Shown: positions 43,927 to 57,198, counted from the stretch's first letter. The stretch is DNA of 64,000 nucleotides from Cyathus striatus (GCA_025738555.1 JAOVFP010000003.1:4340001-4404000), one strand, 5' to 3'. The notes: generated by a model not told the origin, from the sequence alone. Program-made: numbers and translations.

Positions 43927-45439
43927 ATGTCAACACCAAGCACACCAGCGACAGACCCCTACCCGCGCCCCAACCGCATCCTAATCATCGGAGGAGGACC
44001 AGCAGGCCTAACGACCCTCCACAACCTCACCACACTCGGTTCCTTCGACCGTGTTGAGCTCGTAGAAAGGAGGGACAGTATCGGTGGAGTCTGGTTCGTT
44101 CCCCTCCTTCTGCTTAGTTATATCATCACTCACTGAACCAGGTACCTCGATCCTCCAGATCAATCCCTGGGCCAGCTCACCGGCACCGCTGGCCCTCCCC
44201 CGCATACAAAGGAATGATAGGAAATGTCCTCCCGACCAACCTCTCCTTCCACTCCCTCCCCTTTCCCCAACGTCCAGATCCACACCAGCCCTTCCCAACA
44301 TTATCAGAGACACATGAGTACCTCCTCGCTGTTGCTGCTCCGCACCTCTCCTCCGGTGCAGTACGGCTCAATACAGAGGTTCTGCGCGTGGAAGAGCAGA
44401 AGGAGGGGTGGAAAGTCGTTTTGAGAGATGTGGTGAAAGATGAGGTGAGGGAGGAACGGTGGGATGCAGTAGTGGGTGCCGTGGGGTGGTATGATAACCC
44501 TGTATGGCCCAATACGCCTGGGCTAGATGTCCTTCGTGAGCATGGGGTCGCGAGACATGCAAAAGTGTGGAGAGGACCAGAGGGTTACGAAGGAAAGGTA
44601 CACCAACCCCTCTCCTCATTCTCATTCTCGCTAATGACATGTCATAGCGCGTCCTAGTAGTCGCCAACGCAAACTCCTCAAACGACATCGCAGCCCAACT
44701 AGCACCTATAGCCCAATCCCCAGTATACCAAAGCATTCGCAGACCAGCGTTCCCAGGCTTCCCAAGTCTCCCTGACGAGCGAATCGAAATGGTTTCCCCA
44801 GTGCAAGAGTACATTTTCCACGACTCAAGTGGTAAGGTCGAGGCGAAATTATCCGATGGACGAAGTATCCCCGATATCGACTATATAATCGTCGGAACGG
44901 GATACAAGGTCTTCCCAGACTTCATACACATTCTCAACACCAAATCCCAATTGAACCCACTAATCACCCCTACAACATACCCAAACCGCATCCCACACCT
45001 ACACAATCTAATCCTCTACGCGCATAATCCAACGTTGGCGTTCACAGGTGCTCCAATGGCATTCACACCTTTTACCATATTCGATCTTCAGGCTACGTGG
45101 CTTGCGCTGTGCTGGACACGCACTAACCCCATCATGTACCCCGAAACGACTGAAGGGAGGCTGAAGTACGATGAGGACCGGATTCGCACCGTGGAAGAGT
45201 GGCGCAGTGGGATTGAAAATCCCAGTGCATTGATGGTGTATAATGTGCTTGGGATGGGTGAGGAGGATTATGCAAGCATGTTGAGGGCGGAGATAGTTGC
45301 TGTGTGCCCGGAGCTCGGGGAGGTCTTGCCTGTTTGGAGTGAGGAGAGTAGGAAGGCGAGGGATAGAATGTTTGTGGCCAAGTTGGACGCTTTGAGGTGG
45401 GCTAAACATGAGCGTGGGGAGGGAGAGGCGAGTGGTTGA
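43927..45439 (+). CDS. Flavin-containing monooxygenase (class B), with a probable frameshift in exon 2
   Basis: Exons 43927-44093, 44142-44597 and 44648-45439; introns of 48 and 50 bp. The N-terminal FAD-binding Rossmann motif 'ILIIGGGPAGLTTLHNL' is at residues 18-34, then 'DSIGGVW', 'WPSPAYKGMIGNVLP', 'LSETHEYLLAVAAPH', and the FMO-type segment 'HAKVWRGPEGYEGK' leading into 'RVLVVANANSSNDIAAQLA' (NADPH-binding site, with ANANSS in place of GxGxxG). Then 'YIIVGTGYKVFPDF' and a C-terminal 'FDLQATWLA'. FMOs oxygenate nucleophilic N or S, often in secondary metabolism. The frame entering exon 2 ('YLDPPDQSLG') and the frame from 'HRWPSPAY' on differ by one base near 44180, and no alternative splice site fixes this. 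Either a recent frameshift or a sequencing error. Confidence 0.8.
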
Positions 45440-46104
45440 ATGGTTTATATGCTATTTCATTGGTACAATTGTTACAATTATTCTGGCTGTATGTTTTCAG
45501 TCAACTAGACTCTCGAGAAATAAAGAGAACATACTATATATTAACCAAAATTCCTTCCATCCAGTATTCTGAGTGAATAGTTCAATCAGCAAGGAGACCT
45601 CAAGCAAGAAACCGAACCTAGGCTGAGGCTGAGGTAGTGGACAGCGTGGGCGCAGTATCTGAAACAGCAGTGAGTAAAGTCTTGCCTAAGTTGTGGGGGA
45701 CGAGACTCACTCGACGCGTCAAGACTAACAGGCGGGTGTCGGAGTTCGTCTTGGCCCCAGTAACAATTAGCGAAGTTGGGAGATGTGCACTTCGTGCACA
45801 GCCTCACCCATACCCAGCGAGTAATCCAGTAGGCAGATAGATTATAGAACGTATCGATAACCCAACAGTAAAAAGCACAACTTAATAATATTACTAGAGT
45901 ACTTAACAACCGTAGCATAAATACCTACTTTCTACCAGAAACCTCAAGTGCGAGTCAAAGACAACACCATTCTTCACTTCAATTCAGATTCGCATAGCAT
46001 TTCTCGCAGCAGCTGGTACGTTACACCTCCTTCCCCTCTCGCTGACCCAGCTAACGCTGGCATCGTAGCAGGGCTAACAACCCCGGGCTTCTTCAAACTC
46101 TCCA
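45440..46104. other. Intergenic, no gene seen
   Basis: Spacer between the monooxygenase stop and the inverted-repeat arm. Short open frames lack motifs. Confidence 0.45.
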
Positions 46105-48469
46105 CCCACTGCTACGATAGTAGAGTAGACAAACCGTGACGTGTTTCCCGTTGTTCAAGGATACAATGATCTAGAGCCTCTAGATCCTACCGTGCTGAAT
46201 GGTCCAGGTTTACGAGTTAGTAGGCGAAGCTACAACCCTACAGCCACGGCCCGGTACAGCGGTACCCTCCGAGGATAGAAGTCCATCACATGCTCTTGAT
46301 TGAGAGAGGTGCCAGTCGCAGCAGGCGACAGGGGTCATCTTCAGCGTAAAATATAACGAGGAAGGTCGGCGTTATCCTGGATATCGCTTTGCAATTACAG
46401 CAGATGGGAGCGATCCTCTATTTATTACGCTTTCAATGGATTCATCCTCGAGAACGTAGGTATATACTTACACAGCTCGAAGCATAAAAGGCTGAACGCT
46501 GTGCAGGTATCGAGCTACAGTGAAGTGTCCTGAGCGAGACGACAGCTTCAAGTCATCCAGTAGCCTGAATAGCTCTTACATTACAGGTTTGTGAGTAAGG
46601 CGAAGAGAGCGCTACGGTCCATGTTTAGGGTTGAATAAGTGAAGCTACCGCCCGAAAGCCAGGCGAAAGTAGCTTCCAAAGTCAAAATTTCATGATATGC
46701 CATCTTGGGATAGAGTGCTGTTAAGGAAGTGGCAGCCGCAGAGGGTGACTGAGGCTATCCACAGCGAGAATATGACGAGGAAGGGATGGTGCTATCCTGG
46801 CTGTGACTTCGCAATCCCAGCAGATGGAGAATATTTATCTTCAACAGATCACGCCTTCGGCAGCTTCAGTCCTGGTGAATGTATGTGTATAGAGGTTCAC
46901 AGCGAAACCCGCGCGATTGGCATGAAACGCTAAACGTGGTGTGTATCAAGGTACAGCGAATTGTCATGAGCGAGGCGAGAGCTTCAAGTTATCCAGCTGC
47001 CCGAATGGTTCTTGCGGTACAGGCCTGTGGGTAATGCGAAGGGTGAGTGCGGACAGCTTTCTTTGTTAATACCTCTTCAGAGTCGATATTCACTTCGGCG
47101 CTCGCTTCAGTACCGCACCACGTCGCGACACAGCAGTAGAGAAAGAGCGAATTTGCCTGTGTTCAAGTTAATGAACGTTGTAGATTGACCACTGTAAAAG
47201 ACATACCTTGAAAGTTCTCCCCCTCACTACTCTGCAGTCCAGAGGCCATATAATTTTTTCTCGCGAAGAAATGATACCTTCTAAGGGCTTGGGGGATTCC
47301 GCGTTGGCACCTACGCCATCGATAACCATCGGTAATAGTTCCAAAAGACGTTCGCTATCTCAACTTGCGTGTGGACATATGCATCCAGAACCGAGGGAGC
47401 TACTCGTGTTCAAGGATCAGATCGGCGTTTAAACGGCTAGTCCTGGGTGCAGTATACAGTGACGTGCCACCTCGAGCAGGTGGGATTATGGATGCTGTAC
47501 ATACGAGAAGCCCGGCAGATCTCTGACTGGTAGCCGTGTCCCGTGTAGAGTGGCCACGCACGGCTCGTGACGAAAGAGCACGACCACGCTACGATGTGCT
47601 CATCTCCAACACGTGGGTACTGCTCCCGCCATCAGCTAGAGGCGAGCATCCAGGCCCCTCCAATCCTCGAACGATACCATTGCTCGATGAAGCCCGCAGG
47701 GTATGGGGAAGAGAGCACCGGAATAACTAATCACATCAAAAGCACAGAGGAAAAACAGAGTTCATGGAGCATCTACATTTCCGCGCGGAAAGGCCGAAAC
47801 GGAAGTTCACGTCAACGAGAAGATCTTTATGTACGCCATACGCAAGGCTAGCGTACACGAACGAAAATAGAATTCGTCTCAAAGTAATCCCCAGCAAACA
47901 GGCATCAGAGGAGTATTCACGATGCCATACCACACCTGCAACGGGGCGGTATGAAGGGCGGAAGCTCTCTAGAGCACAAATAGCACCATGCTTCAGTCCA
48001 AACCCGAAAGGAGGAATCAACCAAGAATCAACGTACCAATAGCCTTAGATAACCAATACCCTCCCCCACATCTCTCGACTCCTTGATAAAGTCCATCTGC
48101 CCCGCGTTGTCTTGTTGTGTATGCGATTGTGCGCTGGCGATGCAAGATCCAAAGTAAGCAGCAAAAAGCCGTCTGGCGTGGACTGCAAACAAAGGCGTCG
48201 AAAATCTACCGTAGCAAGAGGAAAGCGAATCAGTCCAAGCAAACGACAAATTAAGGAGTAGAAACACATATACATCATACGTACTCAGAGTCTTGTAAGG
48301 GGACCTGGCTCATTTATTCTCCGCCCCATTGGAGGATCCGGCATTGAGGGCAGCATTATCGTTATGGCCAGTACTAGCTGTGCCTTTCCTGGTGGGTTAG
48401 AGGCATAGAAGGAATGTAATGTGACCAGGGAGAGAGTCGAAGGGTCGGGGACTCGGAACGGGGATTGAG
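46105..48469. repeat. Right arm of the large inverted repeat (partner 1-2337)
   Basis: Reverse complement of 1-2337, for example CTAGAGCCTCTAGATC at 46173-46188 against 2257-2272. The inner border lies where CCCACTGCTACGATAG… ends (about 46105). The outer border cannot be fixed because the left arm is cut by the window edge. Non-coding as far as I can tell. Confidence 0.85.
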
Positions 48470-50096
48470 ATGATGACCAAAGGACGTTAAGGATTAGGCG
48501 GTGCACCATTCGCATGGCCTGTTGCATTTCCGGTTGATGTTGAGTTAACTTGGACGTAAATGCGCGGTATTGCATCTGTACCAGTCCTGCTTCGTCGGTG
48601 CATCACAAAAACGAATGGAAGGCAAGCCGACCTAAAGCAGAATAGTAAGCCTGCTGCAGAACAACGCTGCGCCGATCTCGCCACCCTGTCCAGTTGTCCT
48701 CCTTCCAGATCTTCCCCAGCGCGTCAGTTTACAGCTTCCCCATCCCCTCCCGTTTGTCAGCCTTGAAAGCGAGGTAACTCTTTTGATAAAGCCTCTCCCG
48801 ATCTTTCAGACCCTTTCGCAGGTGTCAACATGCAAAATGCCGAAGGTTGAAGCAGAGGGAACTCGGGAAGCGGGGTGTTGCAACTTGGATTGTGATAGTT
48901 TTGTCGGTCAGGAAGAAAGCGTAGAGGCCTGAGGGTGAGGTGAGATGGGAAATAGCGGCTACAGATTGAAATGCAAGGTAGGAGGAGTACCTAATAGCAA
49001 TGGAGTTCGACCACAAGCTCCATCTTAACCCGGAACGGAGTAAGCCTGGGCATGGTTCCTCTGCTCTTGCTACTTCAAATGATCGCGCGTACACCTCAAG
49101 CTCCGACAGGTAACGGAGGGAGGAGGTAAATATGGTTCTTCTAGCGCCATCCGGAACTTTGAGCTGAGAGCGAGAGAGTGGACAAGCGATTCAATGCTAC
49201 ATTCCAGTGTCCGAGGCTGAGCTGGAGTGGATGACTTGAAAGAGCGAATGACGGGATCACCGAGCTGAGATCTGAGATCTGAGAGCTCACATGCGCTCAC
49301 ACCACATGGTTGGCTGGGATTCAAAGTAGATTGATCCTGGCGACTCAACATTTTGTATCCATTATGTAAAAAAAGCAATTAGTCGCACGACCGTTAAGTA
49401 GCTACGTGCGCGTGCCCTTTCAGTTCTTCGACGACTCTTCAACCAATCTTTAATTCCATTTTGACCTTCGAATAGCACTTAGGTCTCAAACATATGTTAT
49501 CCATTCAATTAACGAAATAAACTTGTTTTCGTTGACCAAGCGTGAGCTTTTGAGAGAGAATAAGTAGGACCGGTGTGCATTCGATATTCTTCTATTAAGT
49601 TGTCAAACTTGTCTCCCATGTATTAATGTGAGCTTCTCGCATGAATTAGGAAAATGGCCACACGTATGTCTTCGTCTTACTTATCTTTCATCAATCGGTG
49701 TGCGCCTCTCGCCCGATGTACACGGCGTTCCCACATTTGACATCTGTCATGTCACTGCCTTTTGATTATCAGATTTGAGCGAGGAAGCAACATCTGTAGT
49801 AAGTCTTCCATTGGTTCTTCCACTGGTCTCGCGGCCATTTCACATTGGCATTCATAATATTTATAGCACGCATGTGTGATAAATCGAGGACCATGCTGTC
49901 CAATTGCCGAACAGACAAGGAAATCCACAGGCATGCTATTAATGTCCTCTATGATTATCAGCACGTGATGCAGGCCTGTGTATGGATTTAAAATGACAGC
50001 ATAGCAACATCAACATGTTTCTTCCCCCCCTTCTCTTTGTGAACCTCAACATTCTAAGCTCGTACCTACAAACTTGACTATAAGCAATTTAAACCA
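48470..50096. other. Intergenic; possible minus-strand gene pieces
   Basis: Minus-strand frames near 49130-49060 ('RYLSELEVYARSFEVARAEE') and 49360-49130 ('STPAQPRTLECSIESLVHSL') look protein-like but sit in different phases, and I recognise no family. I do not call a gene. The last ~60 bp are the NLR leader. Confidence 0.35.
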
Positions 50097-53000
50097 ATGA
50101 CTACTGTATCTGCATCAAGCACTGAAATGCTCAAAAATGTACATAATCCAACCATTCAAAATTCAAACTTCACTGCTGCTGGTCGAGATGTTATTACCAA
50201 TATTAATGATGGGGGTGCAAATGAAATTGTGCTCAAGCTTGGTTTACTAAAGCCAGTATCTCATGATCATTATTATGTTCCTTGCTGTATGGAAGGCACC
50301 AGAAAGAGCTTGTTTGACAATATGGATAAATGGCTTCTTGACTTTGGTATGTAAAATCTGTAATACTAAACTTTAATTATATATTCAACTATTCTCACTA
50401 TTAGATGAGTCAACACCAAATATAATGTGGATTACTGGGTATCCTGGAAGTGGGAAATCAGCTATTGCATCTAGTTGGGTTTCCAAGCTCTCTGGGACTC
50501 AAAGACTCTGTGGCTACCACTTTTTCAAAAGGGATGATGCAGTTCTTGGTGATCCCTGTACCATTTGGAGAACCATAGCAGCAAATATAGCCTCTAATCA
50601 CACTGTGATTGCAGAAGCAATGGCAAAAAAGTTGGATAATACTTTTAGAATTCAAGATATTGGATGGCACTTTGATAATCTTATTTCCACAAGCTTTATT
50701 AAATATCTGAATCAACTTCACAATCCAGTTGTTATTGTTGATGCATTAGATGAATGCAGAGCTTCAGATGATAAGCATATTTTCATGAACACTTTATTCT
50801 CTTGGTCAAAATTGTCAAAAAGGTGTAAACTTATAATTACTGGAAGGTCTGGTTCAAAGCCAATAGGGTTGGAAAATGCCAAAATATGTATTGATTATGA
50901 GTTAGAAATTGGTTCAAGTCCAGAATCAGAAATTAATAGTGATATAATATTTTATATACAAAGAAAATTTGAAGAATCTTACTCTTGGCTGAACTGGAAG
51001 CCAAGTGATGAGGCTTTGAATGCAATGGCAACAAAAGCTTCTGGATTATTCATTTGGGCCTATACAGCAGTTAAATTTATTACCTCAAATGAACATGATA
51101 TAATATCTCCAAAGAAAAAGTTGAGAAAAATTATGGAAAATCAAGAGAGTGCAGAATCTGATATTGATAATTTGTATATTCAAATTCTGAAATTTTCATT
51201 TGAAGCTTGGAGTGAGATAAACAAACTAACTGCTCAGAATGTTTTGGGGTTAATAATACTTGCAAAAGTTTCATTAACCATAAATGATATATATCACTTC
51301 ATTTGTGAAGATGAAGATGAAGATCTTGAGGATGATATTCAAGTTATTCTGAGATGTTTACAGCCTGTGATATCCACAAATAATGAAAAAGTGGCTACAA
51401 GACATTTGTCATTTGTTGAATTCTTAACAGAAAGGTGTAACATGGAGCAGTATAAAATCAATAAAACAACATACAATATTAAAATGCAGACAAAAATATA
51501 TATAATTTTAAATGAAGAATTAAAGTTCAACATCTGTAATTTAGAAACATCATATAAGAAAAATCAAGACATAGAAAATTTATCTGAAAAGATCCAGCAT
51601 TGCATACCAAGTTGTTTGCAATACTGCTGTGTTTATTGGCTTTCACATGAGATAGACATTAAAAGTCAAGAATATAAAATGGAAAGAATAAATGAGCAAA
51701 TAGAATTTTTATATGAAAAATTTCTATATTGGCTTGAAGTCATGAGCTTGCTAAATGAAATACCTAAGGCTTTGGGTCTACTTAAAGAATTGAAAGATTG
51801 TCAAAATGTAAGTACAATAAAAATTAGCTTGGATTAGACATTGAATAAAATATATATAGCATGAGAAAAAATTTGAAGAGTTTATTAATGAAGCAATTCA
51901 ATTTATATTACATTTCAATGTTCCAATAACAACAAGTGCACCACATATTTATCTTTCAGCATTGCCATTTACTCCGAAAAAATCAGTTATTTATGATAAA
52001 TATCATAAAATATTTGAAAATACTATTTTCAGATGGAGTGACATGGAAGAAGATTGGAGATATCAAGGAAGTGAAGTTTACCACCATACATCACCAGTGA
52101 TAAGTTTGGCTATTTCATCCAATGGAAAGCAAATTAGTGTTGGATACCGGGATGACACAGTTAGTATATGGGACATCAGAACTGGAAAAAAGATTGCTGG
52201 CCCATTTGGAGGTCACACAAATTGGGTCACATCAGTAGCATTTTCTCCAGATGGAAAGCAAGTGGTATCAGGCTCATGGGATCAAACTGTGAGAATATGG
52301 GATGTGGAGAGTGGAACAATTGCTGCTGGTTCATTTGAAGGTCACACATCTTCAGTCACATCAGTAGCATTTTCTCCAGATGGAAAGCAAGTGGTATCAG
52401 GCTCATGGGATCACACTGTGAGAATATGGGATGTGGAGAGTGGAACATCTGCTGCTGGTCCATTTGAAGGTCACACATCTTCAGTCACATCAGTAGCATT
52501 TTCTCCAGATGGAAAGCAAGTGGTATCAGGCTCATGGGATCAAACTGTGAGAATATGGGATGTGGAGAGTGGAACATCTGTTGCTGGTCCATTTGAAGGT
52601 CACACAGGAACAGTCACATCAGTAGCATTTTCTCCAGATGGAAAGCAAGTGGTATCAGGCTCAACTGATCAAACTGTGAGAATATGGAATGTGGAGAGTG
52701 GAACAATTGCTGCTGGTCCATTTGAAGGTCACACATCTTCAGTCACATTAGTAGCATTTTCTCCAGATGGAAAGCAAGTGGTATCAGGCTCATGGGATCA
52801 CACTGTGAGAATATGGGATGTGGAGAGTGGAACAATTGCTGCTGGTCCATTTGAAGGTCACACAAAAACGGTCACATCAGTAGCATTTTCTCCAGATGGA
52901 AAGCAAGTGGTATCAGGCTCAGATGATCAAACTGTGAGAATATGGAATGTGGAGAGTGGAACAATTGCTGCTGGTTCATTTGAAGGTCACACATCTTCAG

Positions 53001-55051
53001 TCACATCAGTAGCATTTTCTCCAGATGGAAAGCAAGTGGTATCAGGCTCATGGGATCAAACTGTGAGAATATGGGATGTGGAGAGTGGAACAATTGCTGC
53101 TGGTCCATTTGAAGGTCACACATCTTCAGTCACATCAGTAGCATTTTCTCCAGATGGAAAGCAAGTGGTATCAGGCTCATGGGATCACACTGTGAGAATA
53201 TGGGATGTGGAGAGTGGAACATCTGCTGCTGGTCCATTTGAAGGTCACACAGGAACAGTCACATCAGTAGCATTTTCTCCAGATGGAAAGCAAGTGGTAT
53301 CAGGCTCATATAATCAAACTGTGAGAATATGGGATGTGGAGAGTGGAACAATTGCTGCTGGTCCATTTGAAGGTCACACAAAAACAGTCACATCAGTAGC
53401 ATTTTCTCCAGATGGAAAGCAAGTGGTATCAGGCTCAAATGATGAAACTGTGAGAATATGGAATGTGGAGAGTGGAACACCTGCTGCTGGTCCATTTGAA
53501 GGTCACACATCTTTAGTCACATCAGTAGCATTTTCTCCAGATGGAAAGCAAGTGGTATCAGGCTCAAATGATGAAACTGTGAGAATATGGGATGTGGAGA
53601 GTGGAACACCTGCTGCTGGTCCATTTGAAGGTCACACAGGAACAGTCACATCAGTAGCATTTTCTCCAGATGGAAAGCAAGTGGTATCAGGCTCATGGGA
53701 TCACACTGTGAGAATATGGGATGTGGAGAGTGGAACAATTGCTGCTGGTTCATTTGAAGGTCACACATCTTTAGTCACATCAGTAGCATTTTCTCCAGAT
53801 GGAAAGCAAGTGGTATCAGGCTCAGATGATCAAACTGTGAGAATATGGGATGTGGAGAGTGGAACAATTGCTGCTGGTTTATTTAAAGGTCACACAGAAA
53901 CAGTCACATCAAAAGCATTTTCTCCAGATGGAAAGCAAGTGGTATCAGGCTCAGATGATGAAACTGTGAGAATATGGAATGTGGAGAGTGGAACACCTGC
54001 TGCTGGTCCATTTGAAGGTCACACAGAAACAGTCACATCAGTAGCATTTTCTCCAGATGGAAAGCAAGTGGTATCAGGCTCAAATGATGAAACTGTGAGA
54101 ATATGGAATGTGGAGAGTGGAACACCTGCTGCTGGTCCATTTGAAGGTCACACATCTTTAGTCACATCAGTAGCATTTTCTCCAGATGGAAAGCAAGTGG
54201 TATCAGGCTCAGATGATCAAACTGTGAGAATATGGGATGTGAAGAGTGGAACAATTGCTGCTGGTTCATTTGAAGGTCACACATCTTCAGTCACATCAGT
54301 AGCATTTTCTCCAGATGGAAAGCAAGTGGTATCAGGCTCAGATGATCAAACTGTGAGAATATGGGATGTGGAGAGTGGAACAATTGCTGCTGGTTTATTT
54401 AAAGGTCACACAGAAACAGTCACATCAGAAGCATTTTCTCCAGATGGAAAGCAAGTGGTATCAGGCTCAGATGATCAAACTGTGAGAATATGGAATGTGG
54501 AGAGTGGAACAATTGTTGCTGGTCCATTTGAAGGTCACACATCTTCAGTCAGATCAGTAGCATTTTCTCCAGATAGAAAGAAAATGGTATCATGCTCATA
54601 TGATGAGACTATGAGAATATGGACTATAGAGAGGGGAACAATTACTGCTGATCCCTTTGAAGATTGCACAAATTCAGTTACATCAGTTGCACTTATACCA
54701 TATGCACAGCAAATGGTGCCAGGCTTGCAGAATATTAGAAAGTTACAATTAACATCAGGTGTGTAATCTTTGTGGTCAATAGCTATAATTTGTTAAAATA
54801 TCAGTTATGCAGGTCATCTTAGCAATTTACTTTCACTTGGAGGCTCTTCAATTTATACTTCATGTTATAAAAATGGCTGGACTACAGATAAGACAGGCAA
54901 TTTACTTTTCTGGATTCCTGACTATTTAAGGTCTGGTTTATGTGACTTTGAAACCATTTTGATTATAGGTCCACACATTTCATGCAGGTTAGATCTTTCA
55001 AAATTTCATCATGGGTCATATTGGATATGCTGTATTACTTCCTCTTTGTAA
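50097..55051 (+). CDS. NLR: NACHT NTPase with 20 WD40 repeats
   Basis: Four exons: 50097-50346, 50405-51807, 51860-54758 and 54813-55051. The introns are 58, 52 and 54 bp, all GT-AG and phase-consistent. The product is about 1,596 residues with no stop. Residues 1-83 are a short N-terminal region with an Asn-rich 'NPTIQNSNFTAAGRD' motif; no classical effector domain is present. NACHT follows: Walker A 'GYPGSGKS' (about 95-102) and Walker B 'VVIVDALDECR' (about 192-202), then helical winged-helix-like sequence to about 585. WD repeats run from about 630 to 1,510, then a conserved tail 'GNLLFWIPDYL', 'CRLDLSKFHHGSYW'. Fungal NACHT-WD40 proteins are STAND receptors of non-self recognition and programmed cell death; WD repeats sense the ligand and NACHT oligomerises. 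A short distinct effector may be encoded elsewhere, or the N-terminal motif may signal. AT-rich codon use matches the surrounding region. Confidence 0.9.
52198..54550 (+). repeat. 129-bp tandem array encoding near-identical WD40 repeats
   Basis: About 18 nearly identical 129-bp units (43 codons, 'SPDGKQVVSGS…DQTVRIW…') inside exon 3. One diverged repeat lies before them and one or two after. Silent differences are almost absent. The changes cluster at unit positions 12-14, 20, 26, 30 and 36-37 counted from the SPDG serine. Confidence 0.95.
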
Positions 55052-56384
55052 TATGTTTTCTCAACTGTGTTTAGTAGCACATTTTAGCAATATGTAGCAC
55101 TCTCCTTATTTTTCATGTGAATTCACTCCAATAATATGTTGACTTCACCTATTTTATTTATTTATTAGAATTACCACTTTAGGTAAAAGTATGGTAAGAA
55201 AAAGAGGAAATCACACTAATATTGTGATTCTTATATTTAATAATACATTCATATATATATATCTAAATATTGTTATCTAATCACATCATTATCTGACCTA
55301 AGGAAATGCTCATGAAGAAACCACCAATGGCTTTCATTTTGATCAATCCCTGTCACTGACTAGCAAAGGCATACACTAGATGGTCAGTGGGAGCTCAATA
55401 ATTTTTCAAATAAGGTGGTATATTTATGAATGGATGGAATCAGTAATAACTAGAATAAATCAGTACTATGTACATGAAATCAATTACCAGATGAAGTGAA
55501 ATCAATTAGTATAAAAATGATAAATAAGTAGATACATGTAAAATCATTGGGCTATAAGTGGAATCAATGGTAGCAAATCAGTAGTGAGATCATTTAGTAG
55601 TTATATGTGACATAAATTAGTGGATAAAGTGATATAAATGCATAGTTAATGGAATCAGTGGTTGGAAATTAGTATTACAAACACAAAATCAATTTGTACA
55701 TGAATAGTGGAATCAACTATATAAAACTAGTAGTATTTAGAAGAGGGTAGTTGGGTTATAGCAACTTATAGGGTTGTTTGGATTTCCTATAAAGGCAATT
55801 AGTGGATTGCATTTTGGATTTCACTTTATGGCAATCTGATTGGCTGACATATTTTGAGTGAGACTTTATTACCATTTACAATAAGTACTTAATAATGCAC
55901 TGTAACATTTCCTTGTCATTTGTTTATTGTCACCTTCTAATTACAATTTGATTTCTGCTCTCACTCATACTCATTCCCAGTTAGATCACAAGCACATCCA
56001 GTGAGGCATGTAGTGGCATATGTGTGGTTCCACAATGGTACATAGATTGAGCCAAACAAGAGGTACATGGGTATGTACCTGGACCTATCATAACATAGTA
56101 ATTAGTCAGTGCAATGTTTAATACTGAAACCCATGTGGCAATATAAGACTACATTTGTATTAGGAAAGTGGTCATACTACACCACATTGTCAAAATTATA
56201 AATATGTGGTTCAGCAAGACTACAATTTTAACATGCATGAACTACATTCTGTGCTCACCTTGACACCCAAAATCTATATATCAAGCTACTATAAATGCTA
56301 GAATATTATTTTGCAGTTCACTTAGTTGACCATGTGTCTGTAGAATGTATAAATTGTAACATGAAATGTAGTCTATAAGAACTG
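55052..56384. other. AT-rich intergenic, no gene seen
   Basis: Downstream of the NLR. From 55430 to 55700 the words AATCAGTA, AATCAATTA and GAAATCAAT recur every ~25-35 bp, a degenerate simple repeat. No coding region. Confidence 0.5.
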
Positions 56385-56512
56385 GACTGGAATAATTGAT
56401 GGGATGATTCATATATGGACAGATATGATAAGTGTGGGATATATGTTTTCTGTGTTCTGAAAATGACAGATGTGTCAGCACAAGAATGCAGCATGACAAG
56501 ACTAGATTCCTG

Positions 56513-56976
56513 TGTTGGATTATGCAAATGCCTCTTGGTCTGACTCACGCATCCCTTTTCCATTAGAACACGTCTGCTCGTATTCATTCAGCAGCCACCA
56601 AGGTCATAAGCTCCTTGTGCGGTTAGGTAATATATTGTACTTATTGTATTCTACAAGTTTCAGTATGCTGCCCTTTTTCTATGTACTAACACATTTTTGT
56701 ACTGTACTGCTACTGCATTGCACAGTGCACATCTGTGGCACAAACTTTCCCTTCTATGTAGTTTACTCCATTATCTCGGAGTAAAGGACTCATAACATAT
56801 ATAAAGCTTGTACTTTAGCTAGTACACCTCAGCTGTTGTTCACAGTGCTGAGGTGAGTCTCTTACTTGTACATAATGTATCATCTACTTACAATTACCTA
56901 GTGATACTATCTAGGTACTTATTTAATACATAGCCGTTGTTCACAGCACTGAGTGATACTATCTAGGATTTCTACA
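56513..56976 (+). repeat. Solo copia LTR
   Basis: 464 bp, TGTTGGATTATGCAAATGCC… to …GGATTTCTACA. Homologous over its full length to the 467-bp LTRs at 9586 and 14699. Perfect 5-bp target duplication TCCTG (56508-56512, 56977-56981). No internal sequence: the product of LTR-LTR recombination. It lies in the satellite array. Confidence 0.95.
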
Positions 56977-57198
56977 TCCTGTTATCTGGTGAATGTGGTG
57001 GAAGGAGGCAAGATCTTCATCTGTAATTTTTCATATTTATTAGTGCATTATGAGGATGTATAATATGGAAAAATTATATTATGTTATATCTACATCTAAC
57101 TGAACAGATCATGTGTGTTCTATATTTCTAATAGCGATGTAGAGGATGTAAATTAATGAGGTAGAAGTGGTGCATGTAGACTGGATATTTTATGATTG

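Noticed and set aside
1..48469. A single giant transposon bounded by the inverted arms
   Set aside because: There is no transposase or tyrosine recombinase that could serve the whole unit, no visible target duplication, and the left end is outside the window. Kept only as a speculation in the findings.
52198..54550. Regular repeats as a CRISPR-like array
   Set aside because: The units are 129 bp, contiguous and in frame, encode WD40 repeats, and lie in a spliced eukaryotic gene.
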